A stretch of DNA of 64,000 nt from Proteobacteria bacterium UBA6503 (lineage in GTDB: Bacteria > Pseudomonadota > Alphaproteobacteria > UBA1280 > UBA6503), in NCBI GenBank assembly GCA_002436405.1, contig DJLZ01000001.1, forward strand, positions 682,713-746,712, read 5' to 3'. Positions 43,033 to 51,628 of this stretch are shown piece after piece. The translations under genes and the position numbers were made by a program. The notes below the pieces were generated by a model, which made no database searches, was not told where the DNA came from, and saw nothing but the letters and a program-made list of their open reading frames with translations. Numbering within the stretch: the first letter of the stretch is position 1; each line of letters begins with the position of its first letter.

Positions 43033-43638
43033 ATGGCGCAATTGCCTACAAAAATTGCTGCGTTCTTCGCAGCGTCTCAAAAACCTGTCGTGTATTTTGC
43101 ACACCCCATGTCGACCTATGGCAGCAAGCTTGAAAAACGTATTATCAAGCGTTTGCAGGCCATGGGCTATGAGGTCTTTAACCCAGGCGCTGGCTGGGTG
43201 CAAAAAGAAGTTCGGGCCTACCGCAAGGCTAACCCTAAAAACTACATGCAGCTGTTTAAGCTGATTTGTGATGCCTGTCAGGTGTGTGCGGTTCTGCCGT
43301 TCCCTGCTGATTTGGACATGGGCGACGATACGCCTGAGCCCGTGGTTAACCCCACGCCGCTGCGTGATGAAGATGACATCGATGTTGAAGACATCGCTGA
43401 TCTTGAAAGCCCACGGCCGCCGATGCAGCATCAACCGCAAGCACAGCCTGCCCCTTTACTGGGTGCTGGCGTCTGCTACGAGATGGACACCTTCTTCAAC
43501 CGCCCAGCCCCTGTGATTGTGGTGAAGGTTGAAGCCGATGGCCGCTTGAGCATGCAACAGGTGACGGGCTTTAGCGGATTCCGCAAGCTAAGCATCGCCG
43601 AAACACGCTTTGCCCTCAAGCAGTACCGGCCTGAGTAA
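43033..43638 (+). CDS. Nucleoside 2-deoxyribosyltransferase-like (DUF4406-like) protein
   Basis: 201 residues. Residues about 15-60 have VVYFAHPMSTYGSKLEKRII and GYEVFNPGAGW, and later GAGVCYEMDTFFNRPAPVIV, matching the Rossmann-like NDT/DUF4406 fold. An acidic, Pro/Gln-rich insert (about 97-148; DEDDIDVEDIADLESP) splits the domain. The normal family is about 100-150 residues, so this is an expanded version. Reaction not predictable. Confidence 0.7.
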   Translation: MAQLPTKIAAFFAASQKPVVYFAHPMSTYGSKLEKRIIKRLQAMGYEVFNPGAGWVQKEVRAYRKANPKNYMQLFKLICDACQVCAVLPFPADLDMGDDTPEPVVNPTPLRDEDDIDVEDIADLESPRPPMQHQPQAQPAPLLGAGVCYEMDTFFNRPAPVIVVKVEADGRLSMQQVTGFSGFRKLSIAETRFALKQYRPE

Positions 43639-43668
43639 TTTTACTTAGGCGTCACTTTTAACGTCATA

Positions 43669-43692
43669 AGCCCCCTCAATCTTGAGGGGGCT
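43669..43692. terminator. Terminator between the NDT-like gene and rppH
   Basis: AGCCCCCTCA/TGAGGGGGCT around ATCT, followed by TTTTTTA on plus. The genes are convergent. Confidence 0.93.
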
Positions 43693-43718
43693 TTTTTTAT
43701 TGCTTACAAATAAGCGCG

Positions 43719-44201
43719 CTATTTCATCAAACCAAAGTGTTTAAAGATTTCTTCATACACGGGCTTACGGAAAGGCACCACAGTTTCAAGAATATGCTCA
43801 GGTGTGGTCCACTGGTAGTTAGTAAACTCTTGGTCATGGGCTTCGGCAAGGTTAATGCTATCGCTTGGTTTTTTGAATTTTAGCAAAAACCATTTTTGCG
43901 CTTGGCCAATAAATTCGCCCTTAACAACGCGCTCTTGCTCATCCCCTTGGTGCGGGATGTTATAGGTTAGCCAGTGTGGGTGTTCGCCCAAAACTTCAAC
44001 TTCGTCATACTCAATGGCTGTTTCTTCGTAAAGCTCACGGAGGGCAGCGGCTTGGGCTTGCTCGCCCATATCAATGCCACCTTGTGGCATTTGCCATGCG
44101 CCTGGAATGTCAGCACGCTCACAGTACAAAATTTCGTTGTTTTCGTTCAGGATAACGCAGCCAGCGTTAGGGCGGTATTTAGTAAAGTCCGGTTGTTCCA
44201 T
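43719..44201 (-). CDS. rppH: RNA pyrophosphohydrolase (Nudix)
   Basis: 160 residues from ATG 44201, which has GAGGA 5 nt upstream. The open frame continues to 44396 inside the previous gene. YRPNAGCVILNENNEILYCERAD, WQMPQGGID and the Nudix box GIDMGE to LRELYEETAI match RppH/NudH, which strips pyrophosphate from mRNA 5' ends and starts decay, or cleaves Ap4A. The start overlaps the deacetylase-like gene by 23 bp. Confidence 0.93.
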   Translation of the reverse strand: MEQPDFTKYRPNAGCVILNENNEILYCERADIPGAWQMPQGGIDMGEQAQAAALRELYEETAIEYDEVEVLGEHPHWLTYNIPHQGDEQERVVKGEFIGQAQKWFLLKFKKPSDSINLAEAHDQEFTNYQWTTPEHILETVVPFRKPVYEEIFKHFGLMK

Positions 44202-45393
44202 TTTGGTCCTCTGGGTTAATAACATGCATGGGTTCAGGTTGTTGAGGTTCTTCAATTGAAGTTGGGGCTTCAGCGTCAGAAGGATTCTCTTCTTGGCTGT
44301 TTTGAGGGGCAGCAATACCTTTTGGCAAAGCAGGGGCTGAGGGTTCAAACGCTGGGGTGTCATCGGCCAGCATATGGGTGATAGGCACCAAATCAATCCC
44401 TTTATAAGGCAGGGTTGGTAGCCAGTCTTGTAGCACGCTTAGGGTACGGCTGTGAGGGTGGCCAATGGCAATGGCTTTGCCTGTGGCTTGGGCTTCTTTT
44501 TCTAGGCGTTGTAGGGCCGCACGTAGGGCGTCTTCGGTGATGTAATGATCTAGGAACACATCACGCTTCAGTAGTGGCATGTTTGGTGTTACGGCTTTGG
44601 CAGCTTCTTCAACGGCTGAGTTTGGTGTTGTAAGACTATCCATGAAAAATAGGCCTGATTCTTCAATAATCGGTAGCACAACTTTCATACCTTCAAGGTC
44701 AGAGGTAAAGCGTGAGCCCATGTGGTTATTCACCCCGACTGACATATCTTTAAGGTCTTTCAAGTTAATCTGAGTGCGCTTACGCATTTCTTCTGGCGAT
44801 AGCTCAACAAATAGGGCATTTGGGCCTGGGTCAATTGGTGGCTCATCAAGGCGTGGCATAGGCTCCATCGGGAGGTGAATCATCACTTCACGGCCCTCTT
44901 TGCGGGCTTTTTTAGCAAGCTCCATTGTGGCACTGCCGTATGGCAGGAATGAGAATGTGACCTCTGGCGGAAGGACTTTATCAGCCTTACGTGAAAGGGC
45001 CGAGTGCACGCCCACATCGTCAATCACAATAGCTACTTTAGGGCGTTTTTCAAAAGTGGTTACACCTGCCTCAGCGTTTGAGACGTACTTTGGCGTTTCA
45101 AGAACTTCAAGCGCCTTGCCAGCATCTTGGGTAGGTTGTGTCGAAGGCTGTTGAGGGCGGCGAGCGGCTTGTTTTTGCATTTCAGCCGTCGGGATGCCAA
45201 GCGCTGTGGCTTGATCGGTGGTAAGGGCTTTGCCTTGAACAACAGCCGCAACTTTAGTTGGTTTGGCAGTTGGTTTGGCAACAGCTGGGCTTGATTGGTA
45301 AAGCCATGCGGCTAAACCTGCCGAAGCTAGAATCACCAGCACCCCCATGGCAATCAAAATAAGGGTGTTGGTATCTAGCTTCTTAAAAGGCAT
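44179..45393 (-). CDS. Divergent polysaccharide deacetylase (YibQ/DUF610) family protein
   Basis: 404 residues. N-terminal anchor helix (about 10-31), low-complexity linker to about 110, then the deacetylase-like domain: KVAIVIDDVGVHSALSRKA, VTFSFLPYG, EVMIHLPMEP, NNHMGSRFT, IAIGHPHSRTLSVL. The C-terminal 60 residues are Pro/Glu/Asn-rich. It sits downstream of ctpA and envC as in many alphaproteobacteria, pointing to cell-wall metabolism; no activity has been settled for the family. Confidence 0.88.
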   Translation of the reverse strand: MPFKKLDTNTLILIAMGVLVILASAGLAAWLYQSSPAVAKPTAKPTKVAAVVQGKALTTDQATALGIPTAEMQKQAARRPQQPSTQPTQDAGKALEVLETPKYVSNAEAGVTTFEKRPKVAIVIDDVGVHSALSRKADKVLPPEVTFSFLPYGSATMELAKKARKEGREVMIHLPMEPMPRLDEPPIDPGPNALFVELSPEEMRKRTQINLKDLKDMSVGVNNHMGSRFTSDLEGMKVVLPIIEESGLFFMDSLTTPNSAVEEAAKAVTPNMPLLKRDVFLDHYITEDALRAALQRLEKEAQATGKAIAIGHPHSRTLSVLQDWLPTLPYKGIDLVPITHMLADDTPAFEPSAPALPKGIAAPQNSQEENPSDAEAPTSIEEPQQPEPMHVINPEDQNGTTGLY

Positions 45394-45431
45394 AGGTTTA
45401 ACTTTCGTTTAGGCTTTCGTGGGTCAGGCGA

Positions 45432-46739
45432 TTACTTCTTCCAAAGATGAAGTGCCTTAACAACGCCCAGCGCACGGTCAAGCTGGTAGTCGTATGGGCG
45501 CTCTTCGGTTGATTTTTCATCACCGTCTTCATCAGTGCTTTCAGGCTTAATCACAACCTTATCGTCAGCGATTTTGTTGCCGTTGCTGTCAACTTCGATA
45601 TGACCACGAAGTGAAGCTTCTGAAGGTAGGCCTGAGGCGCCTTCTAGGCGTTCAACCTTCATGAGTGGTACTGAGATATCAGGCTCGATACCTTTGGCCT
45701 GAATGCTGCGGCCTGATGGTGTGTAGTATAGGGCCGTTGTTAGGCGCATGCCTGCACCTTCAGGAAGTTCAATCACAGTTTGTACTGAACCTTTACCGAA
45801 TGACTTTGTACCAAGTACAAGGGCACGCTTATGGTCTTGTAGGGCACCGGCCACAATCTCAGAGGCTGAGGCACTACCGCCGTTAATCAATACAACGATA
45901 GGCTTACCGGCCATAAGGTCACCTTTTTCGGCGTGTGTCACTTGGTTTTGGCTGCTAATACGGCCTTTAGTTGACACAATCTCACCTTGGTCAAGGAAGG
46001 CATCTGATACATAGATTGCCTGACGCAGCAAACCACCTGGGTTGTTACGTAGGTCAATCACAAGGCCATCAAGGTCTTTACCGTTGTTCTTTTCTTTAAG
46101 TTCTTTAAGGGCTGTTGGTAGTAGCTCTTCAACTTGCTCGTTGAAGGTTGTAATACGTACGTAGCCAATGCCGCCGTCTTCTAGGCGCCAGCGTACTGAA
46201 CGGATTTTAATACGGTCACGCACGATGGTGACATCAAATGATTTCTTTTCTTCTTCACGGAAGATTTTAAGGGTGATTTTTTCGCCCACTTTACCGCGCA
46301 TTTTATCAACAGCTTCGCTCAGGCTTAGGCCTTGAATGTCAGTACCGTCAATTTGAATAATCATGTCGCCGCTTTTAAGGCCAGCACGGTCAGCTGGGGT
46401 GTCTTCGATAGGGGCAACAACTTTAACAAGGCCCTTTTCCATTGTAACTTCGATACCCAAACCACCAAACTCGCCGCTTGTTTGTTCTTTCATCTGGTCA
46501 AATGATTTTGGAGGAAGGTACGCAGAGTGTGGGTCAAGGTCAGCAAGCATGCCTGAGATAGCCGCTTCAATAAGCTTAGCGTCTGGCACTTCTTCAACGT
46601 AGTTTGCACGCACACGCTCAAACACTTGGGCCATAAGGTCAAGTTGGCGGTAGAGGTCGTCTTCCGCATGGGCTTGTGGCGTTGGGGCCAAAGCCACTGA
46701 AATACAGGTAATTGCTAAAATAATGCGACCTAGAAACAT
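45432..46739 (-). CDS. ctpA: Carboxy-terminal processing protease (S41)
   Basis: 435 residues. Signal peptide 1-25 (ends AHA), PDZ domain about 88-165 (GGLGIEVTMEKG; DTPADRAGLKSGDMI), and the S41 protease core with DGLVIDLRNNPGG, the nucleophile segment GGSASASE (287-294) and catalytic Lys316 in KSFGKGSVQT. A periplasmic Ser/Lys protease that trims envelope proteins, in E. coli including murein hydrolases. Directly downstream of envC. A 14-bp palindrome lies about 37 bp ahead of its ATG. Confidence 0.96.
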   Translation of the reverse strand: MFLGRIILAITCISVALAPTPQAHAEDDLYRQLDLMAQVFERVRANYVEEVPDAKLIEAAISGMLADLDPHSAYLPPKSFDQMKEQTSGEFGGLGIEVTMEKGLVKVVAPIEDTPADRAGLKSGDMIIQIDGTDIQGLSLSEAVDKMRGKVGEKITLKIFREEEKKSFDVTIVRDRIKIRSVRWRLEDGGIGYVRITTFNEQVEELLPTALKELKEKNNGKDLDGLVIDLRNNPGGLLRQAIYVSDAFLDQGEIVSTKGRISSQNQVTHAEKGDLMAGKPIVVLINGGSASASEIVAGALQDHKRALVLGTKSFGKGSVQTVIELPEGAGMRLTTALYYTPSGRSIQAKGIEPDISVPLMKVERLEGASGLPSEASLRGHIEVDSNGNKIADDKVVIKPESTDEDGDEKSTEERPYDYQLDRALGVVKALHLWKK

Positions 46740-46775
46740 AGAAAGACGTCCTTTTTATCTAAAACTGGAAGAGAA

Positions 46776-46789
46776 CAACGTGCACGTTG
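46776..46789. promoter_or_regulatory. 14-bp perfect palindrome upstream of ctpA
   Basis: CAACGTGCACGTTG lies in the 122-bp gap between envC and ctpA. A symmetric site of this length is a plausible dimeric-regulator operator. No regulator is assigned. Confidence 0.4.
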
Positions 46790-46861
46790 CCTCATTTACA
46801 ATGCTGCCTATTTTAACAGGTTTCACCTTAATGTGAATGCTTAAATGCCCTGTTTTATGGC

Positions 46862-47944
46862 CTAGTTTTGAATCGAAGCAACGGGTGTTGCGGGAAGCCA
46901 ACTATCAGGGTTTGACGGCACACCATTGCGGCGCACTTCAAGGTAAAGGCTTAGATCTTCGCCATCTTTAGGCAAGGTGCCAAGCAGGCTGCCTGCTGTT
47001 AAGAATGTACCAGCTTCAAGGTTGCCCTTTGCCATGCCTGCATAAAGTGAGTGTACGCCTTTTTCGTGTTCCATAATCATAAGGTTGCCGTAGCCTTTAA
47101 ACGGGCCTGTGTAAAGCACTCGGCCATCACGCACGGCATGAACTTCTTGGCCAATAACACCAGCAATGCGCATACCTTTGGCTTTAATACCTGTGAGGGG
47201 GTCTTGATCGCCAAAGTTTTGAATAACTACACCATCAAGCGGTAGGCGGCCATATTGTGTTGGGCGTACCTTCGGCATAATGCCCGAAAGGTTGGTTTCA
47301 ACCTGTAGCAGGCTTTTAAGGTCACCGCTTTTACCCATGCTTGCCGTTGTGGCCGCTAGCGTGCGGCGGTCTTGTGGGGCAAGGGTTAGCAGTTTTGCTT
47401 GTTTTTGGCGCAGGCCTTTAAGCTCTTCTTTGCGTTCTGTTAGGTCAGCAAGGGCAAGGCGAAGGGCATGTTTTTGGGTTTCAGCTTCGTGGGTAATGAC
47501 CAATAAATCGCGTAGTTTTTTGCGGCTGTCTTGAATGTTTTCATTCAGCACCTTTCGTGAAATATTCAGCATCGGCTGGCGTTGTGGCTGTACGGCCAAA
47601 ATATCGTAAGCAAAGAGGGCACGTAGGGGCTGGCGCTCAATACGAGCAATGTTTGCAACCGCCAAGTGGTGGCGCTGCACATCAGCTGAAAGTACCTGCT
47701 TTACTTTAAATTCTTCCGTGCGTAGTTCGCGGATGTTGGCTTCAATAGCGTCAGTCTTGACGTTAATTTCGTCAACGGTGGCGTCAATATCGGCAAGCTT
47801 ACTGTCGATATTTTTAATGGCAGATTGAATGTCAGTGCGCAGCTGAGCATCCTGCGCTGAACGGCTTTGTGCACCAGCCATAGCTGGTGTTAAAAGCACA
47901 AGTAGCGCAGTTGCTGTAAAGCTTAGCTGAAGTCGATTAAGCAT
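46862..47944 (-). CDS. envC: Murein hydrolase activator EnvC-like protein
   Basis: 360 residues. Signal peptide (1-25), long coiled coil (about 25-215), then a LytM/M23 domain (about 235-355; HAVRDGRVLYTGPFKGYGN, VHSLYAGMAKGNLEAG, DLSLYLEVRRNG). The zinc-binding His/Asp set of active LytM enzymes is degenerate, as in EnvC, which activates amidases at the division septum instead of cutting peptidoglycan itself. Overlaps gpmI by 22 bp. Confidence 0.92.
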   Translation of the reverse strand: MLNRLQLSFTATALLVLLTPAMAGAQSRSAQDAQLRTDIQSAIKNIDSKLADIDATVDEINVKTDAIEANIRELRTEEFKVKQVLSADVQRHHLAVANIARIERQPLRALFAYDILAVQPQRQPMLNISRKVLNENIQDSRKKLRDLLVITHEAETQKHALRLALADLTERKEELKGLRQKQAKLLTLAPQDRRTLAATTASMGKSGDLKSLLQVETNLSGIMPKVRPTQYGRLPLDGVVIQNFGDQDPLTGIKAKGMRIAGVIGQEVHAVRDGRVLYTGPFKGYGNLMIMEHEKGVHSLYAGMAKGNLEAGTFLTAGSLLGTLPKDGEDLSLYLEVRRNGVPSNPDSWLPATPVASIQN

Positions 47945-49443
47945 TCGCCTGTCATTTCCTTAGGTTGGTTATGCCCCAATGTTTTAAGCATGGTGGGGGC
48001 AATGTCGCACAGGCGACCGTTTTTAAGTTTGGCCTTGCGACCCATGTAAAACAGCGGCACAGGCAAAGTGCTGTGTGAGGTTGCTGGGTTGCCAGCTTCA
48101 TCAAGCATTTGCTCAACGTTGCCGTGGTCAGCTGTAATAAAAGCTTCACCTTCAACATCTTTTAAAGCCGCTTCAACTTTACCCAAAAATAGGTCAACAG
48201 CTTCCATAGCTTTGACAGCGGCATCAAAGTTACCGGTGTGGCCAACCATGTCGCCGTTAGCAACGTTACAAATAATAACGTCGTACTTATTGGCTTTAAT
48301 AGCGCCGCACAGTTTGTCTGTTAGCTCAGGGAGTGACATTTCAGGCTGCAAATCATAAGTCCGCACTTTCGGTGACGGCACCATGATACGGTCTTCGCCG
48401 ATAAATGGTTTTTCTTCACCGCCGTTGAAGAAAAATGTCACGTGGGCGTACTTTTCAGTCTCGGCAATGCGCAGCTGTGTACCGCCCGCATTGGCAATAA
48501 CTTCACCCATGGTGTTTTGCAATTGGGTAGGCGGGTACAATACGTTTACGTGGTCGCCAAAAGTTTCGTCGTATTCGGTCATGGTTGTAATATCAACCTG
48601 ACCAAAATCGATAAACGCTTTTACGATTTGGCGCATACGGTCAGCACGGAAGTTAAAGAACAACACCACATCACCATGCTCAATGGTGCCTTGGTCTGTG
48701 AGGGCTGTTGGGGTAATAAACTCGTCCATCTCATCGCGGGTGTAGGCTTCTTTCACGGCATCAATGGCTGAGGCTGCATGGTGCCCACCAGCTTTGGTGT
48801 AAAGGTTGAAGGCAGCTTCGGTGCGTTCTTCGCGGTTGTCACGGTCCATCGCGTAAAAGCGGCCGCAAACATCAGCAATGCGCACGTTTTTATATTTGTT
48901 TACGAAGCTTGAAAACTCGGCCATTTGAGTTTCAGCGGCGTCAGGGGCAGTATCGCGCCCGTCGGTAATAGCGTGGATGTAGGTTGGTTTGCCCACAGCA
49001 TCCATAATTTGTACTAAACCTTCAAGGTGTTGCACGTGGCTGTGCACACCACCATCAGAAACCATACCCACTAGGTGAATTTTAGGGGCGTTCAGCGCTT
49101 TTTGTACAAACTGTTTAAAGCTGTCTTGCTCGATAAAGGCACCGCTTTCCATATCAAGCTTAATGCGCTCAAGCGGTTGGTGAATAATACGGCCTGCACC
49201 AAGGTTTGTGTGCCCAACTTCTGAGTTACCCATTTGGCCTTTTGGCAAACCTACAGCGTCACCATCGGTGCGTACAAGGCAACGTGGGTACTCTTGGTAA
49301 AAGCGGTCAAGGTTAGGGGTGTTGGCTGCCGCAATAGCATTACCGTGGGTGTTCTCACTTTCGCCTACGCCATCAAGGACGCAAAGCAAAAGGGGGCCGT
49401 TAAAAGGCTTGGTCAGTGGTTTTGGAAGGTCTGAATTTTTCAT
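47923..49443 (-). CDS. gpmI: 2,3-bisphosphoglycerate-independent phosphoglycerate mutase
   Basis: 506 residues. Glycolysis/gluconeogenesis, 3-PGA to 2-PGA. LLCVLDGVGESEN (metal Asp), the phosphorylated Ser in GQMGNSEVGHTNLGAGR, HAITDGRDTAP, FFNFRADRMRQI and ITADHGNVEQM (second metal site) are all present. First gene of the gpmI-envC-ctpA run. The 331-bp gap upstream to rlmH has no gene. Confidence 0.97.
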   Translation of the reverse strand: MKNSDLPKPLTKPFNGPLLLCVLDGVGESENTHGNAIAAANTPNLDRFYQEYPRCLVRTDGDAVGLPKGQMGNSEVGHTNLGAGRIIHQPLERIKLDMESGAFIEQDSFKQFVQKALNAPKIHLVGMVSDGGVHSHVQHLEGLVQIMDAVGKPTYIHAITDGRDTAPDAAETQMAEFSSFVNKYKNVRIADVCGRFYAMDRDNREERTEAAFNLYTKAGGHHAASAIDAVKEAYTRDEMDEFITPTALTDQGTIEHGDVVLFFNFRADRMRQIVKAFIDFGQVDITTMTEYDETFGDHVNVLYPPTQLQNTMGEVIANAGGTQLRIAETEKYAHVTFFFNGGEEKPFIGEDRIMVPSPKVRTYDLQPEMSLPELTDKLCGAIKANKYDVIICNVANGDMVGHTGNFDAAVKAMEAVDLFLGKVEAALKDVEGEAFITADHGNVEQMLDEAGNPATSHSTLPVPLFYMGRKAKLKNGRLCDIAPTMLKTLGHNQPKEMTGECLIDFS

Positions 49444-49774
49444 GCCCCTACTTTACGGCTTTCTGCCGTTTTCGGCAATGTTGTTTTTAGTGTTTTATAT
49501 AGAGACACGTGAGACACCTGTTGTGCTGTTTTAGAACAGGGTGGGATATTGTGATGTTAATAAATATCAATAACTTACGTGTATTGTGCCAACTTGGAAT
49601 AGGCATTGCACCATGTAGCTTATGAAGAGTGATGATTGATTAACAAAAGCGACGATATGACACTATAGCCAAATTAGGGGGCACTATCTCCACACACCCC
49701 ATATGCAATGGGTGCCCTCTAACCATAAGCCCTGACAACCACGTAGGTTGCAGGGCTTACCTTGTTTTGTGGGG
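49444..49774. other. Gene-free gap between rlmH and gpmI, with a hairpin
   Basis: The right part holds an imperfect 13-bp stem (AAGCCCTG-a-CAACC at 49727-49740 with GGTTGCAGGGCTT at 49746-49758), 17 bp past the rlmH stop, a possible terminator or RNA stabiliser without a U-run. The left part is AT-rich and should contain the gpmI promoter. No other gene seen. Confidence 0.45.
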
Positions 49775-50236
49775 TTAATCTCGGTGGTAGGGGTGGCCAT
49801 CTTTAATGGTGGCCGCACGGTAAATTTGTTCAAGGATAACCGGGCGCACCAGCATGTGCGGTAGGGTAAGCTTTGACAGACCAAGCAAAAGGTCAGCCTT
49901 TTGGCGTAGGGCTTCGGTGTGGCCATCAGCACCGCCAATAATAAACACCATGGTTTGGCAGCCAGTTTCTTCGAAGTTGGTTAGTTTTTGAGAAAAGTCG
50001 CGGCTTGAAAATTGCTTGCCACGTTCATCAAGGGCAACAATGCGCAGCCCTTCGGGTTTGTGCTTGGCGAGGTATTTTTCAATCTCCTGATGCTCGGCAT
50101 CAGATGATGATGTTTTTGCCGTCACCTCGGCAACCTCGGTGGGCCAATAAGGCTTGAGGCGCTTGGTATACTCGTCGCAAAGGCTCAAAACGGCCTTATC
50201 GCGGCATTTGCCAACGGCAAGTAAAATAACCTTCAT
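49775..50236 (-). CDS. rlmH: 23S rRNA pseudouridine-1915 N3-methyltransferase
   Basis: 153 residues, SPOUT methyltransferase. MKVILLAVGKCRDKAV at the start, VALDERGKQFSSRDF, the knot motif FIIGGADGH and the C-terminal YRAATIKDGHPYHRD. It methylates pseudouridine 1915 in helix 69. Directly downstream of rsfS, a conserved pairing. Confidence 0.96.
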   Translation of the reverse strand: MKVILLAVGKCRDKAVLSLCDEYTKRLKPYWPTEVAEVTAKTSSSDAEHQEIEKYLAKHKPEGLRIVALDERGKQFSSRDFSQKLTNFEETGCQTMVFIIGGADGHTEALRQKADLLLGLSKLTLPHMLVRPVILEQIYRAATIKDGHPYHRD

Positions 50237-50279
50237 TGAGATACATCCCCTTTAGTTTAGAATGGGGCAGTATAGCAAT

Positions 50280-50666
50280 CTATAGGTTGGCTGTCAGGTC
50301 TAACTGCTCGTCGTCTGTTGGTTCGTCAAAGTTAACGGCCCATAGACGATCAAGGCGGTATAGCTCACGTGCTTCTTCTTGGAAGATGTGCACAATGATA
50401 TCGCCCGTATCAATCAAAACCCATTCACCGTTTTCAGTACCTTCAACACCGTGAATTTGCGCGCCAGCTTCTTTAAGGGCTTGCATGGTGTATTCGGCCA
50501 GTGACAACACATGCGTGCGTGATGTACCTGTTGCAATCAGCATAGCTTCAGCCATGCTTGACTTGCCAACAAGGTTAATCGCAACGATGTTTTCGGCTTT
50601 GCGGTCGTCAAGGGTGGTTTTAGCGAGTGCAGTTTGCTGCTCCGCCAAGATTGGTGGGTTTTTCAT
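50280..50666 (-). CDS. rsfS: Ribosome silencing factor RsfS
   Basis: 128 residues, Iojap/RsfS family: LDDRKAENIVAINLVGKSSM, MLIATGTSRTHVLSLAEY and GEWVLIDTGDIIVHIFQEEAR. It binds L14 and blocks subunit joining under poor growth. Placed between nadD and rlmH as in most bacteria. Confidence 0.96.
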   Translation of the reverse strand: MKNPPILAEQQTALAKTTLDDRKAENIVAINLVGKSSMAEAMLIATGTSRTHVLSLAEYTMQALKEAGAQIHGVEGTENGEWVLIDTGDIIVHIFQEEARELYRLDRLWAVNFDEPTDDEQLDLTANL

Positions 50667-50780
50667 GTTTGCTGAATGACCTTCAGCGTGGTGTTTTGTT
50701 TTGTTACTAATGGCTCTTCCTCCTACTTATATTATGGGCTCTGAAATAGCATATTTCTAGGCTTGAAACCTCAAAAATCG

Positions 50781-51437
50781 CTATTTTGCCCCCATGTTCT
50801 CGTATAGTCCATTTTGCTGGATATACGACAGAACTTCGGTATGTAATGCAGTGTCAGTCTGCGTTACAGCGCCTTTGTGCATCTCGTTACGGATGTCTGT
50901 TGCGCTTAAATCAATAAGTTTATTTTCTAAAACACGCCAATTTGGGGCTTTTTCGGCCTTATTTTGGGTGTCAACCTGGTAGGGGGCAAGGTAGTCAACA
51001 GCAGGGCCTTTAATGTGGGTAATGTCGGTCCCTGGACGACGGAAAACCACAATCGGCACAGTCTTTACGATGCTTTCCCAATTTTTCCACTGATGGAACT
51101 GCGCCAAGTTATCGGCGCCCATCAGCCAGAAAAACGTTACATCAGGCATAGAGGTCGTTAGTTTTTCAACAGTATCAGCTGTAAAGCGAGTACCCGCCTT
51201 TGCTTCAAAGTCAGAAGCTTTAAGCCATGGCTTATCGGCCGCCATAAGGTTACACATGCGCATACGTGCTTCAAACGAAGCCATGCCAGCTGTTTCTTTG
51301 AGGGGGTTTTGCGGGCTAACAAGGAGCCACACTTCAGATAGGTTTAACGTCACTTTAGCCTGCTCGGCCATATACAGGTGGCCAAGGTGAGGTGGGTTAA
51401 ATGACCCGCCTAAAATGCCGATGCGACGTTTATTCAA
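50781..51437 (-). CDS. nadD: Nicotinate-nucleotide adenylyltransferase
   Basis: 218 residues. RIGILGGSFNPPHLGHLYMA (HxGH nucleotidyltransferase motif), WLLVSPQNPLKE, FFWLMGADNLAQFHQW and SATDIRNEM (ISxTxIR-like motif) are diagnostic. It makes deamido-NAD from nicotinate mononucleotide and ATP. TTG start at 51437 (or nearby) with AAGGAAGG upstream. A structured leader lies 30-90 bp ahead. Confidence 0.95.
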   Translation of the reverse strand: MNKRRIGILGGSFNPPHLGHLYMAEQAKVTLNLSEVWLLVSPQNPLKETAGMASFEARMRMCNLMAADKPWLKASDFEAKAGTRFTADTVEKLTTSMPDVTFFWLMGADNLAQFHQWKNWESIVKTVPIVVFRRPGTDITHIKGPAVDYLAPYQVDTQNKAEKAPNWRVLENKLIDLSATDIRNEMHKGAVTQTDTALHTEVLSYIQQNGLYENMGAK

Positions 51438-51468
51438 AGGATATTACCTTCCTTTAGTTCGTATAAAA

Positions 51469-51524
51469 CCTATTCGATTATAAACTTTGTGCGGCTGATA
51501 ATCGGATAGGCTTTTCTATCGCAC
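51469..51524 (-). promoter_or_regulatory. Candidate attenuator/riboswitch-like leader of nadD
   Basis: On the minus strand CCTATCCGATTAT (51498-51510) pairs with ATAATCGAATAGG (51469-51481), followed by TTTTATA: a terminator-like hairpin just ahead of nadD. An alternative fold uses GATAG/CTATC (51505-51509 with 51516-51520) and GTGC/GCAC (51489-51492 with 51521-51524), which would sequester one arm of that hairpin. A further GGCGT/ACGCC hairpin is at 51544-51564. Confidence 0.45.
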
Positions 51525-51628
51525 TTTCTTAATTATACGGGGTGGCGTTACACCGTGTCACGCCAAAACCCTATTTGCCTATTTATTAAGCAGCAAGGAC
51601 TGTGCCAAAATTGACACATAGGGGTAGC

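Noticed and set aside
46862..47944. Loss of LytM zinc ligands in the EnvC-like protein as a novel defect
   Set aside because: Degenerate LytM sites are normal for EnvC-type amidase activators.
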